A stretch of DNA of 64,000 nt from Rheinheimera sp. 4Y26. Its GTDB lineage: Bacteria; Pseudomonadota; Gammaproteobacteria; Enterobacterales; Alteromonadaceae. The notes under the pieces were generated by a model. It was not told the origin of the DNA and ran no database searches. It was given only the letters and a program-made list of their open reading frames with translations. The position numbers and the translations under genes were made by a program. Within the stretch, counting starts at the first letter, position 1; each line of letters begins with the position of its first letter. The stretch covers positions 124,001 to 188,000 of the forward strand of contig NZ_JAOBWS010000002.1 of NCBI RefSeq assembly GCF_025245835.1, in the 5' to 3' direction. This document shows positions 55,263-63,875 of this stretch, piece after piece.

Positions 55263-55288
55263 AAGCCGCTATAATAAGCGGCTTTTTT
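55263..55288 (+). terminator. Terminator after parC
   Basis: AAGCCGCT-ATAATA-AGCGGCTT followed by more T residues, 80 bases after the parC stop. It lies inside the artificially long upstream frame of plsC, which argues for the shorter plsC start. Confidence 0.85.
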
Positions 55289-55306
55289 ATTGCCCGAGGG
55301 TTTGGT

Positions 55307-56053
55307 GTGCTCGCTTTTATCCGTATTGTGTTGTTGTTATGTTTTATTGTGATTGCGTCCACTATCGGTTTGCTGATTTGTCTGGTCCGGCCCTTCCGTG
55401 CTGACAACGTGGCACTTTTTGCCGGTTGGTATGGCAAAGTCAGCCGTTTGTTTGGCGTTAAGGTGGAAATCCGTTATCACCCTGCGGTGCAAGCCGCGAT
55501 GCCTTGTGTGTTTGTAGCAAACCATCAGAACAATTATGACTTGTTTACCATCAGTGGTGCGCTACTCAAAGGCACTGTCACCATCGGCAAAAAGAGCCTG
55601 AAATTTATCCCGTTTTTTGGCCAGTTGTATTGGCTCAGTGGCAATATCCTGATTGACCGCAACAATAAAAGCCGCGCCGTAGGAACTATGCAGGGCGCAG
55701 TGGAACGTATTGTTAAGGACAAAGTGTCGGTGTGGGTATTTCCGGAAGGCACCCGTAGTTATGGCCGCGGTTTATTGCCGTTTAAAACCGGTGCTTTTCA
55801 TATTGCGCAGCAGGCCGGGGTGCCAATAGTGCCGATTTGTATGAGCCAGACCCACGGCAACATCAAGCTGAACCGCTGGAATAATGGCCGCATTATTATT
55901 GAAGTGATGGCGCCTTTAATGCCGGAAGATTTCGCCGTGCCGGTGCGTGAAGTAGCAGAACAGGTACGCAACCTGATGCAGGAAAAAATCGGCGCCCTTG
56001 ATAGCGAAGTCGCCAGCGATTACACTGCCGCACAGAGCAAAGTTACAGGATAA
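55307..56053 (+). CDS. plsC: 1-acylglycerol-3-phosphate acyltransferase PlsC
   Basis: Converts lysophosphatidate to phosphatidate. An N-terminal membrane helix (VLAFIRIVLLLCFIVIASTI region), the HX4D motif HQNNYD in VFVANHQNNYDLF, the substrate motif FPEGTRS (about residues 147-153) and VPIVPICMS follow in the family order. I start at the GTG at 55307, which has GAGGG 6 bases upstream and lies after the parC terminator. About 248 residues, normal length. Next to parC as in E. coli. Confidence 0.94.
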   Translation: MLAFIRIVLLLCFIVIASTIGLLICLVRPFRADNVALFAGWYGKVSRLFGVKVEIRYHPAVQAAMPCVFVANHQNNYDLFTISGALLKGTVTIGKKSLKFIPFFGQLYWLSGNILIDRNNKSRAVGTMQGAVERIVKDKVSVWVFPEGTRSYGRGLLPFKTGAFHIAQQAGVPIVPICMSQTHGNIKLNRWNNGRIIIEVMAPLMPEDFAVPVREVAEQVRNLMQEKIGALDSEVASDYTAAQSKVTG

Positions 56054-56057
56054 CCTT

Positions 56058-56426
56058 ATGGAAAACTGGCAGGAATTTACCAACGACACCATCACCGCTT
56101 TACTGGAAGATGGCAGCGATCCGGATGCGGAATACACCATTGAACACCATTTTTATCACCCGGACTTTGCCAAACTGGAAAAAGTAGCGGTTGAGGTGTT
56201 TAAGCTGGGTTTTGAAGTGACAGACGCTGAAGAAGTGGAATTTGAAGACGGCGGCAGCGCCTGGGTGTTTGATGCTATTCGCGAGCAGTCGTTAGATGCC
56301 GCCAATATCACCGCTGATGCCATTAAATTAGAGCAGCTGGCGCAAAAATTTGGCGTGGAGTATGACGGTTGGGGCACCTATTTTGAAGGTGAAGACGACG
56401 GTTATGACGAAGACGACGAAGAATAA
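56058..56426 (+). CDS. rraB: Ribonuclease E inhibitor RraB
   Basis: Acidic small protein that binds and restrains RNase E. 122 residues from ATG 56058, which has AGGA upstream. The RraB core runs across residues 10-115, ending WGTYFEGEDDGYDEDD, the strongly acidic tail typical of the family. Only 4 bases after plsC, so cotranscribed with it. Confidence 0.93.
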   Translation: MENWQEFTNDTITALLEDGSDPDAEYTIEHHFYHPDFAKLEKVAVEVFKLGFEVTDAEEVEFEDGGSAWVFDAIREQSLDAANITADAIKLEQLAQKFGVEYDGWGTYFEGEDDGYDEDDEE

Positions 56427-56443
56427 CAGCTGATATTCTCGTT

Positions 56444-56473
56444 AAAAAACCCGGCCTGATGCCGGGTTTTTTT
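56444..56473 (+). terminator. Terminator after rraB
   Basis: AAAAAACCCGGC-CTGAT-GCCGGGTTTTTT, with the A-run on the other side, so it may also stop the convergent DUF481 transcript. Confidence 0.88.
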
Positions 56474-56543
56474 ATTGTTTGAGTCTGAGGTGATGGTTCA
56501 GACCGCTATCCGCAGAGTCTCAGTCAGACGGTAGGGGCTGAGG

Positions 56544-57512
56544 TTAAAAAGATGCGCCAATACTGAGCTTTTGTCGTAAATCTTTGATATCAAAAGAAAC
56601 AGATTGTTGCCTTGGCAAAAAAGCTTCCAAATCCGTCAGGTTATATTCGTAAGTCCATGATAAACGCACTCTATCGCTCAGGCGATAACGCAGGCCGGTA
56701 TTGGACAGCAGTTCGTAATTAAAATGCAGATAAGACAGCGGCTGATTCAGCAGCTTTAACAGATTGCCTTCGCTGTATATTTCCAAAGGCCACTGACTCA
56801 GCCGGTATTTAAAGTCCCATTCCATGGCAACAAAATGATAAGACAAGGATGTGTCGGCCAGCACGCTTCGCAGCGGTTCAGTATCCCGGAATGAAGCTCG
56901 CTTCAGGCCGGCCATCAGCGTCAGGTCTAACTGCAGCTGTTGCTGCTGTAACACGGCATAACCAGGCCCGGTACTGAGATCGATATTTTTATAATCTGCC
57001 GCCAGATAGTTGTATTGATAGTCGCCGGTGAGCCGCCAGAACAGGCGCTGCTGCAGGTAATAATCAATGGCAGGGCTTATTTTATACTGATGTGTTTTAG
57101 GCGCTTGCTCTTTGAGTTCATAGTCATAATTCAGATCGAGTGCACTGCGCCACGAACCTTGCCGGTATTCAGCACTGCTGACCAGATTAAACAAACTGGC
57201 ATCTTGTTTGCCGTATCTGTTGCTGGCACTGACATCAAATTCCAGCGACCATGCAGATTGTGCTGTTGCCTGCTGTACTGTTTGCCTGGCTGTATTGTCG
57301 TGTTGCGCCAATTTCACCGGTTGGATATGTTGAATATCACTGCGCTTGAGCACTATGGCTGCGCTGTAACCGGGTTGCAACGTGACCGAGCTGTCAGTTT
57401 GATTCAGGATTTGACCGGTTAACACATCCCCGTTGTGCATCTGAATACGCGACTGCTGAACCTGCTGTGCCAACAGCGGCAAACTAAACAACGCCATCAA
57501 TCCAGCTAACAT
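56544..57512 (-). CDS. DUF481 family outer-membrane-type protein
   Basis: About 322 residues from the ATG at 57512 (MLAGLMALFSLPLLAQ signal peptide); the frame runs to 57602 and a TTG inside it is possible, but no ribosome binding site is clear. After a short N-terminal beta region (QMHNGDVLTGQILNQTDSS) come many aromatic-alternating strands of a DUF481 barrel (YGKQDASLFNLVSSAEYRQG, ending SIGASF). Function unknown, probably outer membrane. Position is after nhaC on the reverse strand. Confidence 0.75.
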   Translation of the reverse strand: MLAGLMALFSLPLLAQQVQQSRIQMHNGDVLTGQILNQTDSSVTLQPGYSAAIVLKRSDIQHIQPVKLAQHDNTARQTVQQATAQSAWSLEFDVSASNRYGKQDASLFNLVSSAEYRQGSWRSALDLNYDYELKEQAPKTHQYKISPAIDYYLQQRLFWRLTGDYQYNYLAADYKNIDLSTGPGYAVLQQQQLQLDLTLMAGLKRASFRDTEPLRSVLADTSLSYHFVAMEWDFKYRLSQWPLEIYSEGNLLKLLNQPLSYLHFNYELLSNTGLRYRLSDRVRLSWTYEYNLTDLEAFLPRQQSVSFDIKDLRQKLSIGASF

Positions 57513-57614
57513 CGATATCGGGGCCAAAATAATCAACCTGCAAGACGGGAAAATCTCAGTCTGCCACAACCAGCCTGACGCCACCAGCGGGCAAATCGGC
57601 AAAAAACAACCAAT

Positions 57615-57641
57615 AAAAAAGCCAGCAAAAGCTGGCTTTTT
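57615..57641 (-). terminator. Terminator after the NhaC-type gene
   Basis: AAAAAGCCAGC-AAAA-GCTGGCTTTTT; on the reverse strand the T-run at 57620-57615 follows the stem, 16 bases after the stop of the NhaC-family gene. Confidence 0.85.
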
Positions 57642-57656
57642 AGCTTGGGCAACAAC

Positions 57657-59108
57657 TTACATCGCCAGATAGACAAAACCACCAAAGGCCAATACTGCAG
57701 CTATCAGACAATAAGGCAGCTGGGTAATGGCATGGGAGATCAGGTTACAGCCGGAGCCCTGGGCAGCCAGTACAGTGGAGTCACTGTAAAAACAGGCCTG
57801 TGAGCCAAAAGAAGCGGCTGACAGCAGAGCACCAATCACCAGGGGCACATCAGCATTTACCGCATGCGCCAGTGGCATCACAATTGGAATTGAAACGGCA
57901 AAAATACCCCAGGATGAACCTGTGGCAAATGACAGTACCGCCATGGCAACAAACACCAGCGCCGGCAGCATCTGGGCTGTCATGTAAGGGCTCAGGTTTT
58001 CAATCACATATTGTGGCAGCAACAACTTATCGCAGACATCTTTAAAAATAAAAGCGGCGATGACAGTGCTGATGGCAGGTAACATGGTTTTAAAACCATT
58101 CATCATCACATCCATCATTTCACTGATACTCATCAGGCGCTGCACGCCGTAGTAGATAATGGTCAGCAATAAAGTGGCAATCACACCCTTGAGTACATCA
58201 GGTTCACTCAGCGAGTTACCCAGCACAATAGTAAAGAAAATCAGTGACAGCATAGGCACGATAAAATTGTGCACTTTGCCGTGTTTGTCACCACTTTCAA
58301 ACTCTTGTTCAATGGACTGCATCGCATATTCATCACTGGTGTGATGCGGCATTTGCTGCTGCGCATGATGGCTTTGACCGTGATTGGCAATTTTAGGTTG
58401 TACTTCGGCCAGTTCACATTCAAAAGGACGGCCGGCCTGGGTTTCCAGTTCAGCTTTTTTCATCGGGCCCAAATCCGGCATAAATTTCAGCGCCACCAGC
58501 ATCACAATTATGATTGCGAGCCAGGGGTAGAACATATAAGGAATGGCCTGGATATAGACCGAAATGCCCTGACCTTTTTCGGCAATATTATTGTCTTCCA
58601 GCAAACCGCCAAAAAACACCGCCCAGGTAGAAATCGGAATAATAACGCAGATAGGCGCTGCGGTTGAGTCGACAATATAAGCCAGCTTTTGCCGGGAAAT
58701 TTTATATTTGTCAGTGACGCGTTTCATCGCTTCGCCCACAGTCAGCGCATTAAGGTAATCATCAACAAAGATGATCACACCCAGCACGAAGGTCATAAAC
58801 ATGGACGAACGTGGGCCTTTAGCCATTTGTGAACCGACCCGACCAAACGCCAGAGCGCCGCCGGTGTGGATCAAGAGCCCAATCAAAGCACCAAAACCAC
58901 CGCAGACCAGGATTAACCAGCCGATAGTTTCGTCTTGCATCACATTGACGGCAATTTCAGAAAAATTATGCAGAGACTGTGTTGGACTTAACATCAATAA
59001 ACCAACAACAGCACCTACGACCAGAGCCAGTATCGGTCTTTTTAACCAGACTGCCACGGCCATAACAACAATAGGAGGGATTAAACTTAACGCGCTGGGT
59101 GAATCCAT
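57657..59108 (-). CDS. Na+/H+ antiporter, NhaC family
   Basis: 483 residues with about ten to twelve transmembrane helices. VIIFVDDYLNALTVGEAMKRVTDKY and FATGSSWGIFAVSIPIVMPLAHA are family blocks. A cytoplasmic loop near residues 240-275 is His/Gln-rich (NHGQSHHAQQQMPHHTSD), not typical of the family. AAGGA precedes the ATG. Exchanges external or internal cations against protons; Na+ or K+ specificity is not readable from the sequence. Single gene with its own terminator. Confidence 0.9.
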   Translation of the reverse strand: MDSPSALSLIPPIVVMAVAVWLKRPILALVVGAVVGLLMLSPTQSLHNFSEIAVNVMQDETIGWLILVCGGFGALIGLLIHTGGALAFGRVGSQMAKGPRSSMFMTFVLGVIIFVDDYLNALTVGEAMKRVTDKYKISRQKLAYIVDSTAAPICVIIPISTWAVFFGGLLEDNNIAEKGQGISVYIQAIPYMFYPWLAIIIVMLVALKFMPDLGPMKKAELETQAGRPFECELAEVQPKIANHGQSHHAQQQMPHHTSDEYAMQSIEQEFESGDKHGKVHNFIVPMLSLIFFTIVLGNSLSEPDVLKGVIATLLLTIIYYGVQRLMSISEMMDVMMNGFKTMLPAISTVIAAFIFKDVCDKLLLPQYVIENLSPYMTAQMLPALVFVAMAVLSFATGSSWGIFAVSIPIVMPLAHAVNADVPLVIGALLSAASFGSQACFYSDSTVLAAQGSGCNLISHAITQLPYCLIAAVLAFGGFVYLAM

Positions 59109-59405
59109 CAGGGGTTCCTTACAAAAAACTCCAGGTGACTGGCTACATTACACCACGATGGTCCGGCGAACCCGGTCATCGTCTGATTTCACTCGGGCTG
59201 ACGCAGATTTTGGCCTGCAGGCCTTTGTAGTTATTTTTGCTTTATTTTTACACAATTTCGGCGAAATTGCGGCCGGCTATGATAACAAAATTTGTCACAG
59301 CTTCAACGATTGATTCATGTTGGGCCTTTGTTTCTGCACTGCGTCAGTGCCGGTACGGCAGAGCCAGACGCAGCAGCGAAGGTGCTGCGCCGGCCAATCA
59401 GAGGA
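59109..59405. other. Intergenic region between panC and the NhaC-type gene
   Basis: 297 bases. A perfect inverted repeat CAATTTC-GGC-GAAATTG at 59253-59269 lies about 150 bases before the antiporter start and is an operator candidate. A 7-bp hairpin CGCAGCA/TGCTGCG at 59369-59389 follows the panC stop and may be its transcript end, although no T-run follows. No gene is seen. Confidence 0.4.
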
Positions 59406-60248
59406 TCAGACTTCGAGGTTATCAATCAGCCGGGTGTTGCCAAGATAAGCTGCCAGCAAAATGACCAGTGGTTTGTCGTGGCTTGTTGCCAGGGTCAGGG
59501 TTTGGCGGTCACAAATATGCAGGTAGTCAGGCCGAAAGCCAGCCTGAGTTAAAGCAGCAGCGGCCTGTTGTTCCAGTAAGCGGAAATCCTGATAACCCTG
59601 GGTGATTTGTTGTTGTAACCAGCGCAGTTGCTGATAAATCTGTGGCGCCACAGCACGCTGCTCAGGTGTTAAATAACCATTGCGTGAGCTCAGCGCCAGG
59701 CCATCAGCGGCTCTTTCAGTATCAATACCAATAATACGGATATCAAAAGATAAATCAGCGGTCATCTGCCGGATCACCGCCAGTTGCTGGTAGTCCTTTT
59801 TACCAAAAAGCGCGATATCGGGTTGCACCAGATTAAACAGCTTGGCCACTATGGTGGCGACACCCCGGAAATGGCCGGGGCGGCTGGCGCCACAATGCTG
59901 ATCGCCAATCTTTGGCACTTCAACAGCGGTTTGGGCTTCCAGCCCATGCGGGTACATCAGTTCAGGCGTTGGGGTAAATACCGCATCGGCACCATGGCTG
60001 ATTAAACCGGCACAATCGGCTTCTAAAGTGCGCGGATATTTGGCCAGATCTTCATTGGCACCAAATTGCATTGGATTAACAAAAATGCTGACAATCACTT
60101 TGTCGGCGCGGCTTTTGGCTTCATCCACCAGTTTAAAATGGCCCTGATGCAAATTGCCCATAGTAGGCACAAAAGCAACGGTTAAACCGGCCTGACGCCA
60201 GGCTTTGACAGTAGCTCTGAGCAGTGCGACTTCGCTGATAACTTGCAT
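59406..60248 (-). CDS. panC: Pantothenate synthetase
   Basis: Joins pantoate and beta-alanine with ATP. Motifs are [15 protein letters not shown] (HxGH nucleotide-binding), [29 protein letters not shown] and the SSRNGYL loop. Start ATG 60248 has GGAG 6 bases upstream; the frame to 60290 is not supported. About 280 residues, normal length. 42 bases after panB. Confidence 0.96.
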   Translation of the reverse strand: MQVISEVALLRATVKAWRQAGLTVAFVPTMGNLHQGHFKLVDEAKSRADKVIVSIFVNPMQFGANEDLAKYPRTLEADCAGLISHGADAVFTPTPELMYPHGLEAQTAVEVPKIGDQHCGASRPGHFRGVATIVAKLFNLVQPDIALFGKKDYQQLAVIRQMTADLSFDIRIIGIDTERAADGLALSSRNGYLTPEQRAVAPQIYQQLRWLQQQITQGYQDFRLLEQQAAAALTQAGFRPDYLHICDRQTLTLATSHDKPLVILLAAYLGNTRLIDNLEV

Positions 60249-60290
60249 GGACTGACTCCGGAATAATGGCTGGTTGGGTACAACAATCAC

Positions 60291-61085
60291 TCAGTTAAAA
60301 CTGTGCTCAGGGCCGGGGAAAGCGCCTTGTTTCACATCTTCAATATATTTGCCGATGGCTCTTTTAATATCACCGGTTTCCTGCAGAAAGTTTTTCGAGA
60401 ACTTTGGAATATAACCGCTGCTGATGCCGAGTAAATCGTGCATCACTAAAATCTGACCGTCGGTGTCTTTACCGGCGCCAATGCCAATCACCGGAATATG
60501 TACAGCTTCGCTGATGCGTTTGGCCAGCGCAGACGGAATACATTCCACCACCAACAGCTGAGCGCCGGCGTTTTGTAAATCAATGGCTTGTTGCAAAATA
60601 TGGTCGGCAGCTGCGCTGTCGCGGCCCTGCACTTTAAAACCGCCAAATACATGTACCGACTGTGGGGTTAAACCAATATGGCCACAGACAGGCACACCTC
60701 TTTCGGTCAGGGCTTTAATGGTAGGTAATAAAAAGTCGCCGCCTTCAAGCTTCACCATATTGGCACCGGCCTGCATTAAAGGGGTGGCATTGGCAAAAGC
60801 CTGCTCAGTGGTGGCGTAACTCATAAAAGGCATATCAGCAATCACAAAAGCCTGAGGTGCACCGGCGCGCACACAACGGGTGTGATAGGCAATTTCGGCT
60901 GTGGTAACAGGCAGTGTGTCGGCATGACCCTGTAACACCATGCCAAGGGAGTCGCCAATCAGTAGTACTTCTACTCCGGCGTCGGCAAAAAGTTTGGCAA
61001 AACTGGCATCATAAGCCGTCAGCGCGGTAATTTTCTCGCCTTGTTGCTTTAATTTCAGCAGTTGCGAGGTGGTGATTTTTGCCAT
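60291..61085 (-). CDS. panB: 3-methyl-2-oxobutanoate hydroxymethyltransferase
   Basis: First step of pantothenate synthesis, using methylene-tetrahydrofolate. [28 protein letters not shown] and ANMVKLEGG hold the metal-binding residues, and [10 protein letters not shown] and [15 protein letters not shown] the substrate loop. Start ATG 61085 has GAGGA upstream, while the frame to 61148 does not. 264 residues, normal length. Cotranscribed with panC; the folate gene folK lies behind it. Confidence 0.96.
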   Translation of the reverse strand: MAKITTSQLLKLKQQGEKITALTAYDASFAKLFADAGVEVLLIGDSLGMVLQGHADTLPVTTAEIAYHTRCVRAGAPQAFVIADMPFMSYATTEQAFANATPLMQAGANMVKLEGGDFLLPTIKALTERGVPVCGHIGLTPQSVHVFGGFKVQGRDSAAADHILQQAIDLQNAGAQLLVVECIPSALAKRISEAVHIPVIGIGAGKDTDGQILVMHDLLGISSGYIPKFSKNFLQETGDIKRAIGKYIEDVKQGAFPGPEHSFN

Positions 61086-61265
61086 GTAGTCCTCATCCGA
61101 CCATTGGTTGAAAGCGCGCAAGATCGCATAACTTGAGCCCGACTGCAACAGGCGTTGTGTTGTTCAAGACCAGCCACAACTGTAGTCATCTTTGGCCGCT
61201 CATGGCCGCGACGACAAGAAACTGCCATGGCAATGCCTGAGCCTTGTTTTGCCAGATAACCCAGG

Positions 61266-61766
61266 TTATTGCGGCGGTGGTTGCAGCACCGTCAGGCCGT
61301 TCAGCGGCACCTGTTTTAATAAAGCCTGTAATGCTGTGCCGTCCGGTAAGCTGAGTTCTGCCGCAATTTCAGCTAGCGGATATAACACAAACTCACGGGT
61401 TTTCATGCCGTAATGCGGCACTGTCAGCCGCTCCGAGTTCAGGGTCAGCTCGCCAAACAGCAGAATGTCCAAATCCAGTGTGCGCGGCCCCCAACGTTCA
61501 TCTTTACGTTGCCGGCCTTGTTCCTGCTCGATTTTTTGTAATGCATCGAGCAACTGCAGCGGGCTCAGACTGGTACGCAGCGCGGCCACTGCATTAACAT
61601 AATCCGGCTGATCCTGTGGCCCCATAGGTTTGGAGCCATACAAAGACGAGACTGCCACCAGCTCAGTGGCGGCAATGTTTTTCAGTGCAGCCACAGCCTG
61701 TTGCAACTGCAGCACAGGTTCAGCCAGATTGGCGCCCAGGCCAATGTAAGTTAATACAGCACTCAT
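61266..61766 (-). CDS. folK: 6-hydroxymethyl-dihydropterin pyrophosphokinase FolK (canonical copy)
   Basis: Moves pyrophosphate from ATP to hydroxymethyl-dihydropterin. Motifs are YIGLGANL, SSLYGSKPMGPQDQPDYVNAV, and ERWGPRTLDLDILLFG with the two metal-binding Asp, all canonical. 166 residues. Next to pcnB (the pcnB stop is 6 bases upstream on the same strand) and then panB-panC, as in E. coli. The second HPPK family gene in this window is at 16651. Confidence 0.95.
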   Translation of the reverse strand: MSAVLTYIGLGANLAEPVLQLQQAVAALKNIAATELVAVSSLYGSKPMGPQDQPDYVNAVAALRTSLSPLQLLDALQKIEQEQGRQRKDERWGPRTLDLDILLFGELTLNSERLTVPHYGMKTREFVLYPLAEIAAELSLPDGTALQALLKQVPLNGLTVLQPPPQ

Positions 61767-61772
61767 CCGGGC

Positions 61773-63347
61773 TTATTCCGCATCTGGTGCTGCAGCAGGG
61801 CGACGGCGCGTGGGGGGCTTACGCCGGCGTTTGGGTTTGCTTTCAACCCCTTCTTTGCCAAGGCTTGCCACTAAGGCTTCGCGGCCGGGCTCGTCTGCCT
61901 GCTGAAATCTTTGCCACCAGAGTGCCAGTTCGGTTAAAGCACCGCCTTCAGCGGCAGCACGTTGCTGCAGGAAGTCAAAAGCACCGCGGAATTTTGGCAG
62001 CTCCAGCAGTTTAAAAGCACGGCGACCCGCTCTTTTGGTCAGGCGGGTTTGCAAGGACCAGATATCACGAATGCTCATGCTAAAACGTTTTGGAATCGCA
62101 ATGGTGCGCTGCACATCATCCAGCACTTCGGTCATGGCGATATTCAATGCATCAATTTCATTCAGGCCACTTTCCACCAGCAGGGTTTGCATACGCCGTT
62201 CAACCGGATACCACAACAGCGCGGCATAAACAAAGGCAGGGGTGACAGGTTTGTCCTGCGCTACCCGCTCGTCGGTGTTTTGTAAGGCGTTGGCAATCAG
62301 GTTAAAGGCTTTACCTTCGCTATCTTGTTTCAGCACTTTATGCAGCTGTGGCAGCAGTTGTTTTAAAATGCCGCTGTCGCGCATCAGCACAAAGTTGTCA
62401 AAAGCTTTGCCGGCCATAAACAGCTTCAGGCTCTCGTCAAACAGCCGCGCTGCCGGAATGTTTTTCAGTAGCACTGCCAGCTCAGCGATAGGGGCTGCTG
62501 TCGCAGGTGCTATGTCCATATTCAGTTTGGTGGCAAAACGCACGGCGCGCAGCATCCGTACCGGATCTTCGCGATAACGGGTTTCAGGGTCGCCAATCAG
62601 CTCAATACGGCGATTTTGAATGGCTTCAACACCATTGGCAAAGTCGTAAATGGCAAAATCATTCACTGAATAATACAAAGCGTTGATGGTAAAGTCGCGA
62701 CGCTCGGCGTCTTCTTCAATGGTGCCGTACACATTGTCACGCAAAATCTGGCCGTGGTCGCTGCGCACGCCTGTTGGCACAGTTTCCTCGTCGTCTGTGC
62801 CGCTGTGATGGCCCCGGAAAGTGGCCACTTCAATAATTTCGCGGCCAAATACCACATGAGCCAGGCGGAAACGGCGGCCAATCAGCCGGCAGTTTTTAAA
62901 CACCTGCCGCACCTGCTCCGGATGGGCATTGGTGACCACATCAAAATCTTTCGGTTGCTGGCCCATCAGCAGATCACGGATACAACCGCCCACCAGATAA
63001 GCTTCATAACCGGCGTCATTGAGCCGGTACAATACTTTCAGTGCATTAGGGCTGATGTCTTTACGTGAAACGCCATGCTGGTCGCGACTTAACACTTTCA
63101 GCGGCGGCAACACCGCAGACTGATGCTGTGGATTTAATTTAGGGCCTTTTTGTTTATTACGTTCTGGCCTTGGTTTGCGGCGGGTCGCTTCGTCATGGAA
63201 ACTTTTTGAATGTGCTCGTGGTTCAGCGCCTGAACCCGACTGGCGTTCTGCTTCTGCAGACTGGGTTTCCTGTTCGGTAACGGCCAGATTTTTAATAGTT
63301 TTTTTGCCAAATTTGCGACGGCAAAAATCAAGTACTCGGGAAATAAT
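61773..63347 (-). CDS. pcnB: Poly(A) polymerase I
   Basis: Adds poly(A) tails to RNA 3' ends, which speeds decay. Nucleotidyltransferase motifs are YLVGGCIRDLLMG, KDFDVVTNAHPEQVR and RRDFTINALYYSV. Arg/Lys-rich tail PKRRRKPPTRRRPA binds RNA. No ATG, GTG or TTG fits; an ATT at 63347 lies 7 bases after AGGAG, and from there the protein (IISRVLDFCRR, first residue read as Met) aligns residue for residue with E. coli MFTRVANFCRK, whose gene is known to start at AUU. The frame itself runs up to 63410. 524 residues. Confidence 0.93.
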   Translation of the reverse strand: MISRVLDFCRRKFGKKTIKNLAVTEQETQSAEAERQSGSGAEPRAHSKSFHDEATRRKPRPERNKQKGPKLNPQHQSAVLPPLKVLSRDQHGVSRKDISPNALKVLYRLNDAGYEAYLVGGCIRDLLMGQQPKDFDVVTNAHPEQVRQVFKNCRLIGRRFRLAHVVFGREIIEVATFRGHHSGTDDEETVPTGVRSDHGQILRDNVYGTIEEDAERRDFTINALYYSVNDFAIYDFANGVEAIQNRRIELIGDPETRYREDPVRMLRAVRFATKLNMDIAPATAAPIAELAVLLKNIPAARLFDESLKLFMAGKAFDNFVLMRDSGILKQLLPQLHKVLKQDSEGKAFNLIANALQNTDERVAQDKPVTPAFVYAALLWYPVERRMQTLLVESGLNEIDALNIAMTEVLDDVQRTIAIPKRFSMSIRDIWSLQTRLTKRAGRRAFKLLELPKFRGAFDFLQQRAAAEGGALTELALWWQRFQQADEPGREALVASLGKEGVESKPKRRRKPPTRRRPAAAPDAE

Positions 63348-63509
63348 GGTGGTTCTCCTATACACAGACTGGGCAGGGGGCTGGTTAATGGCTGAAGTGG
63401 CCGCTGCCAAACGAAAAAAACGCCGTTATCTTACCGCAGACTGGCGAAAAAATGAATGAAATCGCCGGGTTTTGTCGGGGTCTTTGTTCCTCCGTTATTT
63501 TAGCGCTGC

Positions 63510-63827
63510 TCAGATACCATAATCCCTTTCTACTTTACTGATACGGGTTTTAAAGTGGCTGTACCATTTTTCGTGGCCTAGTTTCTGCGCTTCCAGATGT
63601 TCAAGGTTGTTTTTCCAGTGCTTAATCGCTTCCAGCGAGTCCCAATAAGACACTGTAATACCCAGGCCATCCCGCGTTGACTCCATGCCTAAAAAGCCAG
63701 GTTGCTCCGCTGAGAGCTGCACCATCCGGCCAGCCATTTGGGCATAACCTTCATCAACGTCAGTGCGCACCGATGTAAAAATGACCGCGTAATAGGGTGG
63801 TTTTGGTGTTTTTGCAATCATCGACAT
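63510..63827 (-). CDS. Antibiotic biosynthesis monooxygenase (ABM) fold protein
   Basis: 105 residues with the ABM dimeric alpha-beta barrel pattern: YYAVIFTSVRTDVDEGYAQMAGRM, GFLGMESTRDGLGITVSYWDSLEAIKHWKNNLEHL. Members include quinol monooxygenases and haem-related enzymes, but most have no assigned role. The start could be either ATG (first or third codon). Sits between pcnB and gluQ on the reverse strand, where enterics have nothing. Confidence 0.85.
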   Translation of the reverse strand: MSMIAKTPKPPYYAVIFTSVRTDVDEGYAQMAGRMVQLSAEQPGFLGMESTRDGLGITVSYWDSLEAIKHWKNNLEHLEAQKLGHEKWYSHFKTRISKVERDYGI

Positions 63828-63875
63828 GGTGTTCTCCCAGGGTTTCCTGAACTAGTGGTGTTTGACGACGGCCTG

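Noticed and set aside
55232-55306. Longer N-terminus of plsC
   Set aside because: This part contains the parC terminator hairpin; the GTG at 55307 has its own ribosome binding site and begins at the membrane helix.
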